In this document: positions 35,134 through 42,554 of the stretch, piece after piece
How the letters are laid out: each line of letters starts with the position of its first letter
Numbering within the stretch: the first letter of the stretch is position 1
From: Planotetraspora thailandica
Lineage (GTDB): Bacteria; Actinomycetota; Actinomycetes; Streptosporangiales; Streptosporangiaceae
NCBI RefSeq assembly: GCF_016863335.1
Contig: NZ_BOOR01000081.1
Location: forward strand, 1 to 46,590
DNA: 46,590 bases
Direction: 5' to 3'
Translations under genes and position numbers: made by a program
Notes under the pieces: generated by a model
Databases searched by the model: none
Seen by the model: the letters and a program-made list of their open reading frames with translations, nothing else
What the model was told of the DNA's origin: nothing

Positions 35134-35469
35134 AGTCGAGGCGAGGTTCGACGCACAAGGCGCGCAGGGGGTTCTGGATTCCGATCCACGAGACTCAATG
35201 ACGTGCTCTCAGCATGATCGACTCGGACAGTAAGGCATTCCCGACCGGAAACGACCACGCTCAGGCAGACACGCGGATGAACAGAAGCCGCCGAAAACAG
35301 GCGTGGAGCCTTCGGAAGAAGCGCGCCGGCGAGATGACGCAAGCTTCGCCGCGAGTTACCCTCAGCACGTACCTGCGGGCTGAGCGAGTGGGTATGCGGC
35401 CCCAGGCCTGGCGGTGCTGTCTCTGCCTTGCCGGGACGGTACAGCCACCAGGCCAACCCTCCACCAGGC

Positions 35470-36300
35470 GCAGGAATTTTGCGTGGCGTGCGCGAGCAGC
35501 CCCCGTCTTCCAGCCCGACTGGGCCGTCTCGAGAACCAACTCTCCGATCGCCGCCTCCGGCGCCAATCCATGGCGGCGGCAGCCTCGGCCGGCGCCCCGG
35601 CGGCGAGCCGCATCTCGCCGAGCAGCCCGTGCCAGGTGGAGACGCACGACTGCGGCGGGTCGACGAGGTTCGCGTTGATGATCCGTTCGGCCTCCGCCGC
35701 AGCACCGGCCGGGTCGTGGCCGGTGACGGCCAGCGCCCAGCACCGAGCCAGCCGCTGGTAGGTGGCCAGGACGACGAAGGAGAACTCGGGGTCCACGGCG
35801 ATCCCCCGCTCCGCCGCGCGCAACGCCTCGGCCGGGTCGCCGACCATCGCCGCGGTCCACGCGGTAAGCGCGGACCAGATCGTGACCCCATAAGGCTCGT
35901 CGCCCGCGTCGGCCTCCAGCTTGTCGAACAGCACCCGCGCCGTGTCGACCTCACCGTGCAGCATGGCTATCTGCGCCAGCACTCCGGCAATGAGGAGCTG
36001 CAGGTCGTAGCGGACCGGGTTGTCCTCGCGCCGGGAGAGGTCATGACGCATGATCTGGTCGGCCTCAGACAGGAAGCGGTAGGCCTCCCCGATGTTGCCC
36101 ACGTCCCACTGGTGGACGCCCCAGGCTCCCAGGCCGTAGGCGTATACGAGCGGGTCGGTGGAGGCCTTGCCCCGATCGAGCAACCGGCGCGCAAGCGGTT
36201 CGCTGCGGTCGAGCTGAATGCTCTGGGCGTACATGACCCAGTGGGAGTAGAGGAAGGCGGTGGCCTCCAGTTCCCGGCGCCGTCCAGGGACGCGGATGGA
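35470..36300 (-). pseudogene. TPR region of a large LuxR/AAA-ATPase or cyclase-type regulator, truncated at both ends
   Basis: The open frame from about 36285 reads ELEATAFLYSHWVMYAQS, LARRLLDRGKASTDPLVYAY, GNIGEAYRFLSEADQIMRHD, and HDPAGAAAEAERIINANL, the helical repeat part of multi-domain STAND/LuxR-type regulators. The N-terminal P-loop ATPase is missing: at about 36300 the sequence switches to transposase DNA in the opposite orientation. At about 35575 the frame is lost after APAEAAAAMD; a continuing LAPEAAIGELVLETAQSGW appears in another frame. No DNA-binding domain is present. It lies upstream of the toxin operon, so it may once have been its regulator; that is speculation. Confidence 0.65.
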
Positions 36301-36302
36301 GA

Positions 36303-36530
36303 CTGCGCACCGCGATGACCGACGCGGTGACCACCCAAACCGGCGTGAACCCGGACCGGGCCGGCTTCAACATCGCCTGGCGGGCCGCCAGTGACCAGAT
36401 CATCCACGCCGCCAACGTCATCCCCGGCGCGGTCATCGATCAGACCAGCTACAAGGCCACCGTGAGTATCGACATCCTGAGACCCACAGACCCTTGCCAC
36501 AACCCCCTCACTACACCGCCCTGGCACTAG
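36303..36530 (+). mobile_element. IS4-type transposase fragment, internally deleted
   Basis: The plus strand reads LRTAMTDAVTTQTGVNPDRA, GFNIAWRAASDQIIHAANVI, PGAVIDQTSYKATVSIDIL. This is the C-terminal region of actinobacterial IS4-type transposases, in which AG(T/A)VID and TSYKATVSI are normally separated by a few tens of residues; here they are joined. No terminal repeats or full-length element remain. Its left end coincides with the point where the TPR-regulator fragment is cut. Confidence 0.7.
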
Positions 36531-36870
36531 GCCGTCGCGGCGGCCAGGGCCGTCGCGAAGTCGCGTGGGCACTCCAGCGGCGTGAAGTGCCCAGAGCCGT
36601 CGACGTACCGCAAACGGGCATCGGCGAAGAAGTCGCCGATCCGGTCGGACCAGGCGCGCGGGAACAGCGGGTCATGTTCCGGCCAGAGCACCGTCGTCGG
36701 CACCGCGATCCTGTCGTCTGGACGCGGCGCCCGCTCGGCCACCGATCGGGCGACCGCCCCGGCGCCGGCTCGGCCCGGATCAGATCGAACGTATTGAGAA
36801 CGGGTGGCGGAATCTCGATCGGCTCTCCCACCCGAACCCCCTTCGGCAAGGATTGCAATCGTGGATGGAT
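36527..36870 (-). pseudogene. Alpha/beta hydrolase, C-terminal remnant
   Basis: The minus strand encodes IAVPTTVLWPEHDPLFPRAW, then FFADARLRYVDGSGHFTPLE and PRDFATALAAATA-stop, the last third of an alpha/beta hydrolase with the acid residue (EHD) and catalytic His (SGHF). Upstream, the continuation VARSVAERAPRPDDR is in this frame, while EPIEIPPPVLNTFDLIRAEP lies in another, so there is at least one frameshift, and the nucleophile region is absent. Confidence 0.7.
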
Positions 36871-36923
36871 GCCACCGAAATCCGCATGATGGTCGCCGTG
36901 TTCGGCATCGAGCCGACGGTGCA

Positions 36924-37388
36924 TTACGCGCACGCGGCCCGGATGTGGCGGAGCGACTGCTGAACATCGCCGTCCGTGTCCGACAGCCCACCCGGCAATG
37001 TCGGCAACGTCCGAGCGAACTCGAACAACGCGGCCTGAAGCTCCTTAGACGGGGCACCGTCCACGTCCGTATACGAGCCCTCAGCGATCCCATCCGCCAT
37101 CCGCGTCAGGTTGGACCACAGCGGCGTGGTCTCGTCCGGGGAGACGTATCCGACCGTCGTACCCTGGTGCTCGACGATGTCGTCCACCTGACCGACAAGG
37201 ACCATCGCCCTGTCGCACGGGGACTGCATGTCCTCCCGGTTCGCGGCAGCGAAGTCGCTTGCCGCGACCAGCACCACCAGGCCCACCGTGGCGCTCACCG
37301 CGATCCCCAACCACGGCGGTCGCTTCCTCGACGGCACGGTCGGCTCAGGTGGTTGACCCACTTGGAAGGTGGCTGGCTCGTCGGCCAT
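36924..37388 (-). CDS. Small membrane-anchored hypothetical protein
   Basis: 154 aa from ATG 37388 (GGAG 6 nt upstream). A Pro-rich cytoplasmic start (DEPATFQVGQPPEPTVPSRK) precedes one membrane helix at about 29-47 (WLGIAVSATVGLVVLVAASD). The rest is an outside domain of about 105 residues with two Cys (SPCDRAM near 58 and the final RAACA) that could form a disulfide. No family recognised. It is one of the few intact frames within a pseudogene-rich stretch. Confidence 0.65.
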   Translation of the reverse strand: MADEPATFQVGQPPEPTVPSRKRPPWLGIAVSATVGLVVLVAASDFAAANREDMQSPCDRAMVLVGQVDDIVEHQGTTVGYVSPDETTPLWSNLTRMADGIAEGSYTDVDGAPSKELQAALFEFARTLPTLPGGLSDTDGDVQQSLRHIRAACA

Positions 37389-37621
37389 GAGGTGCTCCAC
37401 GGACTGGGGGGAGAACTCGCACCCATTAGACGCCTACCCATCGCACACGGTTGGCGTAGCGACACAGGGAGTCCCGTGTTGGTGCTCTTGGCTGTGAGCC
37501 TGCATCGGGTCCTCTTTCTGCGATCGGTTCGTTGATCGCGGAGCACCCGAGCACATCGACGCGTTAACGTCTTTCTGCCGGTTCAGAGCACCTGCAGTCG
37601 GTCTGCGACATCAGCTCTCGC

Positions 37622-37825
37622 CCCCCACGACCGCCGCGATCTCACGCGGCACGATCGACTGCAGCCAGCCCGGCCACGCCGCGCACACCCCGGCGTCGAC
37701 GACGTCCTGGAAGCGGGTCAACTACTCGGCGGCCGAGTCACGCCCGGCGAGTTCGGCGACCAGGCCCAGCACCGCGACAAGCAACGCGTCAGCCGTACGG
37801 CGGATCACCTGCGCGAGCATCACGC
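37622..37825 (-). pseudogene. Remnant of an unknown gene with an in-frame stop
   Basis: The minus strand reads MLAQVIRRTADALLVAVLGL, VAELAGRDSAAE, stop (TAG), then LTRFQDVVDAGVCAAWPGWL and QSIVPREIAAVVGGES-stop. The codon bias on both sides of the TAG looks coding, so a nonsense mutation in a once-longer gene is likely. Family not recognised. Confidence 0.4.
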
Positions 37826-37889
37826 CGTGTTACTCCGCGAGCTTGACCTGCTGCTCGGCGATGCCCATGTCGTGCGTGACCTTGGCGTA

Positions 37890-37980
37890 GCGAACGACTC
37901 GGTGATCCGCACCTCGAACAACACCGTCATCGCCACCATCCCCGTCGGGAGCTTCCCCGCCGAGATCGTCATAGCGCGTC
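37890..37980 (+). pseudogene. YVTN beta-propeller repeat fragment
   Basis: A short stretch reads GVANDSVIRTSNNTVIATIP, VGSFPAEIVIA, one blade of a YVTN/YncE-type propeller (normally VIDTxTNTVxATIPVGxxPxGVA). Nothing on either side continues the propeller, so it is a shred of a larger gene. Confidence 0.5.
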
Positions 37981-38149
37981 TCGTTAGCGAGGTCCAGAAG
38001 CCCAAGATTCGCAGGCGAAATGAGAGTTCGACCTCCAAATAAGAGGCCGGCGGCACCGTGACGAGCAAAAACGAGAATTTCACCGGCATCGTCGCCACGA
38101 CCAACGGGGGGACAAGATCCGCAAGAAGCTGAACGACATCGACACCTTC

Positions 38150-38344
38150 GTGCAGCTGCTCACCAAGACCCTGCGCGGCCTGGAACGCGATGGTCTCGTC
38201 GCCCGCACCGTGTACGCGGAGGTCCCGCCACGGGTTGAGTACGGGCTGACGCCGCTGGGCAGGACGCTGTTGGACGCGATTGACGGCCTCATCCAATGGG
38301 TCGACGAGCACGGACGCACCGTGCTGAAGAACCGGCTGGACTAA
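38150..38344 (+). pseudogene. HxlR-family regulator, C-terminal part only
   Basis: The frame reads LLTKTLRGLERDGLVARTVY, AEVPPRVEYGLTPLGRTLL, DAIDGLIQWVDEHG and a normal-looking end. This is the second half of the HxlR winged helix (wing and C-terminal helix). The first ~45 residues, including most of the recognition helix-turn-helix, are replaced by unrelated sequence (DKIRKKLNDIDTF), so it cannot act as a normal regulator. Confidence 0.75.
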
Positions 38345-38562
38345 CCTTGGGCTTTCGCGACCAATTTCACCGAGCTAGATCGTTTATATGGGAGAAGTGC
38401 CTTTGAGCTGGGAGGATTGGGCTTGTCTAGGGTCCTGTCCGTGCCAGATCAGAAGGCGCTTTCCGCGTGAGGACCATCGCTTCTCAGCGCAAGATCATGG
38501 TCCGCCGACGGAGACGGCGACTGTGAAGCGGCCGACAGTTCCCTGCCCGGTAAAGATGGTGG

Positions 38563-38937
38563 TCAGAACGAATACGGTCCGAACCGCTCCCAGGCGACGA
38601 CGGCGGCGAGTACGGCGAGCACGACGTTGACCACGACGTTGGGAACTTCACCGCGTCTGGCATGAGTGATCGCGCCTCCGGCCATGAGCACGATGAGCCC
38701 GACCGCGGCAATCGGCGCCAGGACGGGCACGATGTCCAGCAGGGGCGGGAGGATCAGGCCGATGGCCGCAGCGAGTTCCAGAATGCCGATGAGCTTGATC
38801 GTCCCGGCGGGGAACTGCTCGACCCAGCCCTGTCCGGAGCCGGCCAATTGCTCCTTGGTGCGGATGAGCTTCATGGCGCCGCTGGCGAGGAACACGGCGG
38901 CCAGCACGCCGGCGAGGATCCATAGGAAGACGTTCAT
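38563..38937 (-). CDS. DoxX-family membrane protein
   Basis: 124 aa from ATG 38937 (GAAAGG about 8 nt upstream). There are four hydrophobic helices: FLWILAGVLAAVFLASGAMK, then IKLIGILELAAAIGLILPPL, VLAPIAAVGLIVLMAGGAI and VVVNVVLAVLAAVVAWERFG. The Gly-x-x-Lys pattern after helix 1 and the GxxELxxAxGL pattern of helix 2 fit the DoxX/DUF4870-like group. These small membrane proteins are linked with redox or thiol homeostasis in some bacteria; the function here is not determined. The gene stands alone and appears intact. Confidence 0.8.
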   Translation of the reverse strand: MNVFLWILAGVLAAVFLASGAMKLIRTKEQLAGSGQGWVEQFPAGTIKLIGILELAAAIGLILPPLLDIVPVLAPIAAVGLIVLMAGGAITHARRGEVPNVVVNVVLAVLAAVVAWERFGPYSF

Positions 38938-39082
38938 GCGATTACCTTTCAATGAGAAGTGGGTGGTCGGGGAGCCGTTCGAAGGCAGACGTCTCGTCCT
39001 TCTGCATCATGTCGGCCGGATCACCGGCCGGGAGCGCGTCACGCCGCCGGTGGCCGCCGGCGACGGGAGCGCGCCCACCTGA
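38936..39082 (+). pseudogene. Fragment of a deazaflavin-dependent nitroreductase (middle part)
   Basis: The plus strand reads NEKWVVGEPFEGRRLVLLHH followed by VGRITGRERVTP, the conserved core of the F420-type nitroreductase family (usually GGxFEGAPLLLLHTxGRxSGxxRVxPL). It stops within 15 residues. The start codon shares bases with the divergent DoxX start, so this is probably just a fragment end. Confidence 0.55.
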
Positions 39083-39114
39083 TCACAGCCCACAGAGCCC
39101 CGCACCAATCTGTT

Positions 39115-39218
39115 CCGTCAATTCCGTTCACGCCGTTGTCGGCGCGGAATGTGTCGATGATCTGGGCGTTGATGTCTGCCCGCTGGTTGGGCCCGCCGAT
39201 GTCATGCACGTCTGACAT
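39115..39218 (-). pseudogene. Fragment of a deazaflavin-dependent nitroreductase (N-terminal part)
   Basis: The minus strand from ATG 39218 reads MSDVHDIGGPNQRADINAQI, IDTFRADNGVNGID, like the family's N-terminus (DFNxxIIxEFRANxGxVGG). After GVNGID similarity ends. The complementary middle part of the same family lies next to it on the opposite strand. Confidence 0.55.
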
Positions 39219-39249
39219 GGGAGGAAGTTGCTCTGGCGTAGCCCTCGAC

Positions 39250-40188
39250 TCACGGCCGGAGGATGATCTTTCCGCCCGCGTGTCCGGTCGCGAGCATGCG
39301 ATAGGCGGAGCGGGCATCGTCGATGGGAAACTCGGCCGCGATGGAGACGACCAGGTGTCCGGCGGCGGCAAGACGGACGAGGTCGAGCCGGGCCGCGGAG
39401 CGGATGCGTTCGGTGTCCGGTCCCGGGCCGAGCGCCTGGGCACCATCGGCGGCCGCGGCGAAGTTGGCGATGGTGACCACGCGCGCGGGGTCGGCGACCA
39501 GCGCGAAGGAGGCCGCGATCGCCTCGTCGGTCCCGGCGGTGTCGATCGCCGCCGTCACGCCACCGGGGGCCAGTGCCCGGACGCGTTCGGCCAGGCCGTC
39601 GCCATAGGCGACCGGTTGCGCGCCGGCCGCGCGCACCTGGTTGTGGCGGCCGGGTGCGGCGGTGCCGATGACGTGGGCTCCGCGTCGTCGGGCGAGCTGA
39701 ACCACCATGCCGCCGACGGCGCCGGACGCGCCGTGCACCAGGACGACGTCGCCGTCGCGGACGGCGGCGGCCTCGAGCGTGTGTACGGCGGTGGTGGCGC
39801 TGCCGAGTAGCGCGGCCGCCTCCGCGAAGCCGAGTGCCGCTGGTTTGTGCAGCAACATGCTGGCGGGCACGGTGATCTCGTCCGCCTGTGCTCCGGGCAG
39901 CCAATGCCCGAACGCCTCGTCACCGACCGTCAGCGGCTCGCCGTCAAACCCGACCGCGCCCGTTCCGGCAGCGGTGACGACGCCCGCGGCCTCGTTGCCC
40001 AGTCGCAACGGCAGCATGCGGTCGTCGCGGCCCATGAGCCCCGTAGCCCGTTTCAGGTCGAATGGGCTGATCACTGTCGCTTCAACAGCGACGACTACCT
40101 CGCCCGGCCCAGGTGACCGGGGTGTCACGTCGATGACGTCGATGGCATCGGCTCCGCTCCAGGCGGTCGCCGCGACTGCGCGTACCAT
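39250..40188 (-). CDS. Zinc-free medium-chain reductase (NADP-dependent quinone oxidoreductase-like)
   Basis: 312 aa; GAGG about 10 nt before the ATG. The GroES-like N-terminal domain (about 1-120) includes VISPFDLKRATGLMGRDDRM, LRLGNEAAGVV and the GxxVxxxxxG-type loop GDEAFGHWLPGAQADEI. The Rossmann part carries LLGSATTAVHTLEAAAVRDG, VVLVHGASGAVGGMVVQLAR (dinucleotide loop AxGxVG) and GARRGAHVIGTAA-type features. Structural-zinc Cys residues are absent, as expected for the quinone-oxidoreductase group. The gene is 16 bases downstream of the LUD-domain gene and divergent from a TetR gene, so it is probably a TetR-controlled redox/detoxification operon. Confidence 0.88.
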   Translation of the reverse strand: MVRAVAATAWSGADAIDVIDVTPRSPGPGEVVVAVEATVISPFDLKRATGLMGRDDRMLPLRLGNEAAGVVTAAGTGAVGFDGEPLTVGDEAFGHWLPGAQADEITVPASMLLHKPAALGFAEAAALLGSATTAVHTLEAAAVRDGDVVLVHGASGAVGGMVVQLARRRGAHVIGTAAPGRHNQVRAAGAQPVAYGDGLAERVRALAPGGVTAAIDTAGTDEAIAASFALVADPARVVTIANFAAAADGAQALGPGPDTERIRSAARLDLVRLAAAGHLVVSIAAEFPIDDARSAYRMLATGHAGGKIILRP

Positions 40189-40204
40189 GATCGAGGTTCC
40201 TCGG

Positions 40205-40831
40205 TCAGAATCCGACGAGCCGGCGGACCAGGATGACGTGGATACGCCCGGGCAGTTCCTGATGAATCTCCAGGATCTTGCCGACGCTGCTGTGCTGTCC
40301 GTACGCGGCCTGCGCCCGCGCGTCCTCCAGCTTCAGGCTGTGCTGGTAGACCCGTTCGCGGGCGGCCTCCAGTGTGGGGACCAGCTTCTGGACGCCCACG
40401 ACGAAGATCACATTAGTGGCGCCCCACGCGTATGCGGCGAGCTGGCTGCCGGAGGCCGACGCGATGACGAGCGTTCCGTCGCGCGTGACGGCGTGCACAC
40501 TGCCCAGGGCGTAGTCGGCCTGGCCCGCGATCACCTTCATCTGCTGAGCCTGGGTCTGGTAGTCAAGCGCGAGCATCTTGTTACGCGCCGACTCATACGG
40601 CCCGTCGGTGTTGATCGTGTCCTCGATGCCGGTCTCCTTCAGTGTCACCGACGTGTTCGTCATCACCGACGAGCCGTGCGGGATCCGCGCCAACGCGGCT
40701 TTGCGGGCGGCGTCGAAGTCGTCTACGACCTCGGCGCTGAAGCCGTGCTCTTCCAGTGCGACCACCGTCGCCGAAAGCGTCGCCTCGTCGGGCAACGTCG
40801 TGAAGCGCTCCGACGCGTCAACCGTGGTCAT
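40205..40831 (-). CDS. LUD-domain protein (LutC/YkgG-like)
   Basis: 208 aa from ATG 40831 with GGGGAGA about 5 nt upstream. The sequence shows ATLSATVVALEEHGFSAEVV, ARIPHGSSVMTNTSVTLKET, GSVHAVTRDGTLVIASASGS and AYAWGATNVIFVVGVQKLVP, which fits the LUD family whose members assist lactate oxidation; many stand-alone homologues have no assigned reaction. LutA/LutB partners are absent here, so lactate use is not implied. First gene of a two-gene operon with the MDR reductase. Confidence 0.85.
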   Translation of the reverse strand: MTTVDASERFTTLPDEATLSATVVALEEHGFSAEVVDDFDAARKAALARIPHGSSVMTNTSVTLKETGIEDTINTDGPYESARNKMLALDYQTQAQQMKVIAGQADYALGSVHAVTRDGTLVIASASGSQLAAYAWGATNVIFVVGVQKLVPTLEAARERVYQHSLKLEDARAQAAYGQHSSVGKILEIHQELPGRIHVILVRRLVGF

Positions 40832-40950
40832 GGTTTCTCCCCATCTGCGAGTTGTGTGCTCGAATCCAGACCCCCGTGGGGGCATGGGATGTCAGTGCTG
40901 CACGCCCGGCGCCCGAAGGAGCGCTGAGCCACGAGCAGCATAACCGGACT

Positions 40951-40987
40951 TTACCCCGCTTACGTATTCGGCGGTAGTGTGGGGCGC
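40951..40987 (+). promoter_or_regulatory. Promoter of TetR gene, leaderless
   Basis: TTACCC (40951-40956) and TAGTGT (40975-40980) are 18 bp apart, and the GTG at 40988 follows after 7 nt. In the same divergent gap CCCCCGTGGGGG (40871-40882) is a perfect short palindrome that could be an operator. Confidence 0.5.
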
Positions 40988-41602
40988 GTGAACCAGTTCG
41001 ACGTCTCATGGGGAGCGCCACGCCCTGAGCGCGCGGACGCGGCACGCAACCGGCAGCACCTGATCGCCACCGCCCGTGAAATGATCGCCGAGCTCGGTCA
41101 GGAGCGGCTCACCATGGACGCCCTGGCTGAACGCTCGGGGCTCGGCAAGGGCACTGTGTTCCGTCGTTTCGGCACCCGGGCCGGGATCTTCCAAGCGCTG
41201 CTGGACGACGGAGAACGCGCTTTCCAGGAGCAGGTGCTCTCCGGCCCGCCACCGCTCGGTCCGGGAGCCCCGCCGCTGGACCGCCTCATCTCCTACGGCC
41301 AGGCCCGGGTCCGTTTCCTCGTCGAGCATCAGGAGATCGCCCGCGCCGCCCTCGACGGCCGCCAGCCCATCCCCTCCGGGTCCCAGTCACCTTTGTCGCA
41401 AGCTCACATACGGATGCTTCTCGGCCAGATCGACCTCGGCCCGGCCGACCTCGACCTGCTTGCCATCCAGCTCACCGCCGCCCTCGACGGACCTCTTTTG
41501 CTCTACGTGTCGGCAACCGACCTCAATCGGGCCCCGGACCAGGTCGAACGGCGCCTCCTCCCCGGCTGGCACGACCTGGTCCGGCGAATCTGCCGGCCCT
41601 GA
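40988..41602 (+). CDS. TetR-family transcriptional regulator
   Basis: 204 aa from GTG 40988; the -10 box TAGTGT lies 7 nt upstream, so the longer GTG 40979 start would sit inside the promoter. The helix-turn-helix domain is at about 18-65: ARNRQHLIATAREMIAELGQ, RLTMDALAERSGLGKGTVFR, RFGTRAGIFQALLDD. The ligand domain has LDRLISYGQARVRFLVEHQE and a C-terminal WHDLVRRIC. It is divergent from the LUD/MDR operon and is the obvious candidate for its repressor. Confidence 0.92.
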   Translation: MNQFDVSWGAPRPERADAARNRQHLIATAREMIAELGQERLTMDALAERSGLGKGTVFRRFGTRAGIFQALLDDGERAFQEQVLSGPPPLGPGAPPLDRLISYGQARVRFLVEHQEIARAALDGRQPIPSGSQSPLSQAHIRMLLGQIDLGPADLDLLAIQLTAALDGPLLLYVSATDLNRAPDQVERRLLPGWHDLVRRICRP

Positions 41603-41909
41603 CGGTTACGGCCACTCAGGCATCACACCGACAAGGGCCATCTTCGCCGTGTCCACACCGGCGAACGACGGCATCGCTCGGTGACGCGTCGCTGAAAAAT
41701 GGGCTCGACGTGACGCGCTGACGCATGTTGTTCCGCTGCGGGTTCCAGGAGAAGCCGCAGCCCGTCGCGCGTGGCCGCAGATCCGCGAGTTCAACTCTGC
41801 CGCCCTGTCGGCGGACCTGGTCCTTGAGGAGAGCGATTGAGCCCACTGCCGGGCTCATCTCCCTCTTTGACACTTAAGCGTCAGTGGGGTCGATCGGCAC
41901 CGGATTGCC
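41603..41909. other. 307-bp gap with a faint coding trace
   Basis: The plus strand near 41745-41838 reads GEAAARRAWPQIREFNSAAL, SADLVLEESD-stop, which could be the tail of a lost gene, but there is no start or known motif. Nothing else supported. Confidence 0.3.
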
Positions 41910-42392
41910 TCAGGCCGTCTGCAGACCGTTAGGCAGCATTTCTCTCTCGAAGGATTCGCGTCCCGACTCGTCGAACCGCGCGCAGAGCTCCTGTACCTCG
42001 TCCTTGAGAAGTACGATCTGAGAGAAGCCGACCAGTTCGCCATTGACCCGGATCGGTGAGACCGTGACCAGGATCGTGGTTTTTCCGTAGGGCCTGGCGA
42101 CGTAGCTCACCGGCTCGACGCGGCCCTCCTCGAAAAGCCGGAGCATGGCGTCGAAACGGGGATTGGTCACCGCTCGGCGATGCCGCTTCCGGACGTCGTT
42201 TCCGATGTATTCGGGCTTCCGGTCGAGGTGCTCCGAAGCCCACTTGTTGTAATACATCACCGTTCCGTGGCGGTCCAGGATGGTGACTCCGACGCCGGCC
42301 TGCTCGAGAATCCGGTCCGCCCACTGGTCCAGGCCCCAGTCCGTGGCGATGCGGCTCTCGGCGACTTCGGCTAGCTCGACCTGAGATGACAT
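41910..42392 (-). CDS. Stand-alone PAS-domain protein
   Basis: 160 aa; GGAGGT just before the ATG. The PAS fold spans about 22-130: WADRILEQAGVGVTILDRHG, TVMYYNKWASEHLDRKPEYI, GNDVRKRHRRAVTNPRFDAM, RPYGKTTILVTVSPIRVNGE, VGFSQIVLLKDEVQEL. There is no kinase, cyclase or DNA-binding domain, so it must signal through a partner or bind a ligand alone. It resembles PAS modules associated with DUF438 proteins. It is divergent from a LysR regulator across a region holding a perfect palindrome, so the regulator may control it. Confidence 0.8.
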   Translation of the reverse strand: MSSQVELAEVAESRIATDWGLDQWADRILEQAGVGVTILDRHGTVMYYNKWASEHLDRKPEYIGNDVRKRHRRAVTNPRFDAMLRLFEEGRVEPVSYVARPYGKTTILVTVSPIRVNGELVGFSQIVLLKDEVQELCARFDESGRESFEREMLPNGLQTA

Positions 42393-42495
42393 TAATACCT
42401 CCGAAGGCGGAATTGGTAGATACCTGTCGTAATAGACGTATTAGCACAAAGTCTGGACGTTTGATTCCGAGTTCACAATGAGTCTTTTTTGGGGT

Positions 42496-42520
42496 AAGCC
42501 TTCGGCTGAGCCGAAGGCTT
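42496..42520. promoter_or_regulatory. Perfect 11-bp inverted repeat between PAS and LysR genes
   Basis: AAGCCTTCGGC, 3 bases, GCCGAAGGCTT. No T-run follows on either strand and the flanking genes are divergent, so a terminator is unlikely; an operator (for the LysR protein) fits better. Confidence 0.5.
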
Positions 42521-42541
42521 CTCGAGTGGGGCCGACGTGGG

Positions 42542-42554
42542 TACCGTCTCGACC
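42542..42554 (+). promoter_or_regulatory. -10 box TACCGT for leaderless LysR transcript
   Basis: TACCGT (42542-42547) is followed by 7 nt and then the ATG at 42555, repeating the layout seen at three other genes here. Confidence 0.45.

Larger units (their letters stand above)
34400..35469. other. About 1.1 kb AT-richer, gene-poor toxin-operon upstream region
   Basis: It holds the promoter and structured segments listed separately, a perfect 13-bp palindrome TTCATTCAATGAA at 34984-34996 and one short open frame at 35008-35133. The base composition is clearly less GC-rich than the flanking genes, especially 34680-35130, which is typical of regulatory or acquired DNA. Confidence 0.5.

Noticed and set aside
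40205-40831. Lactate-utilisation operon (LutABC)
   Set aside because: Only a lone LUD-domain gene is present; the Fe-S partners LutA and LutB are absent.
42496-42520. Rho-independent terminator reading of the 11-bp inverted repeat
   Set aside because: The neighbouring genes are divergent and no T-run follows the stem on either strand.
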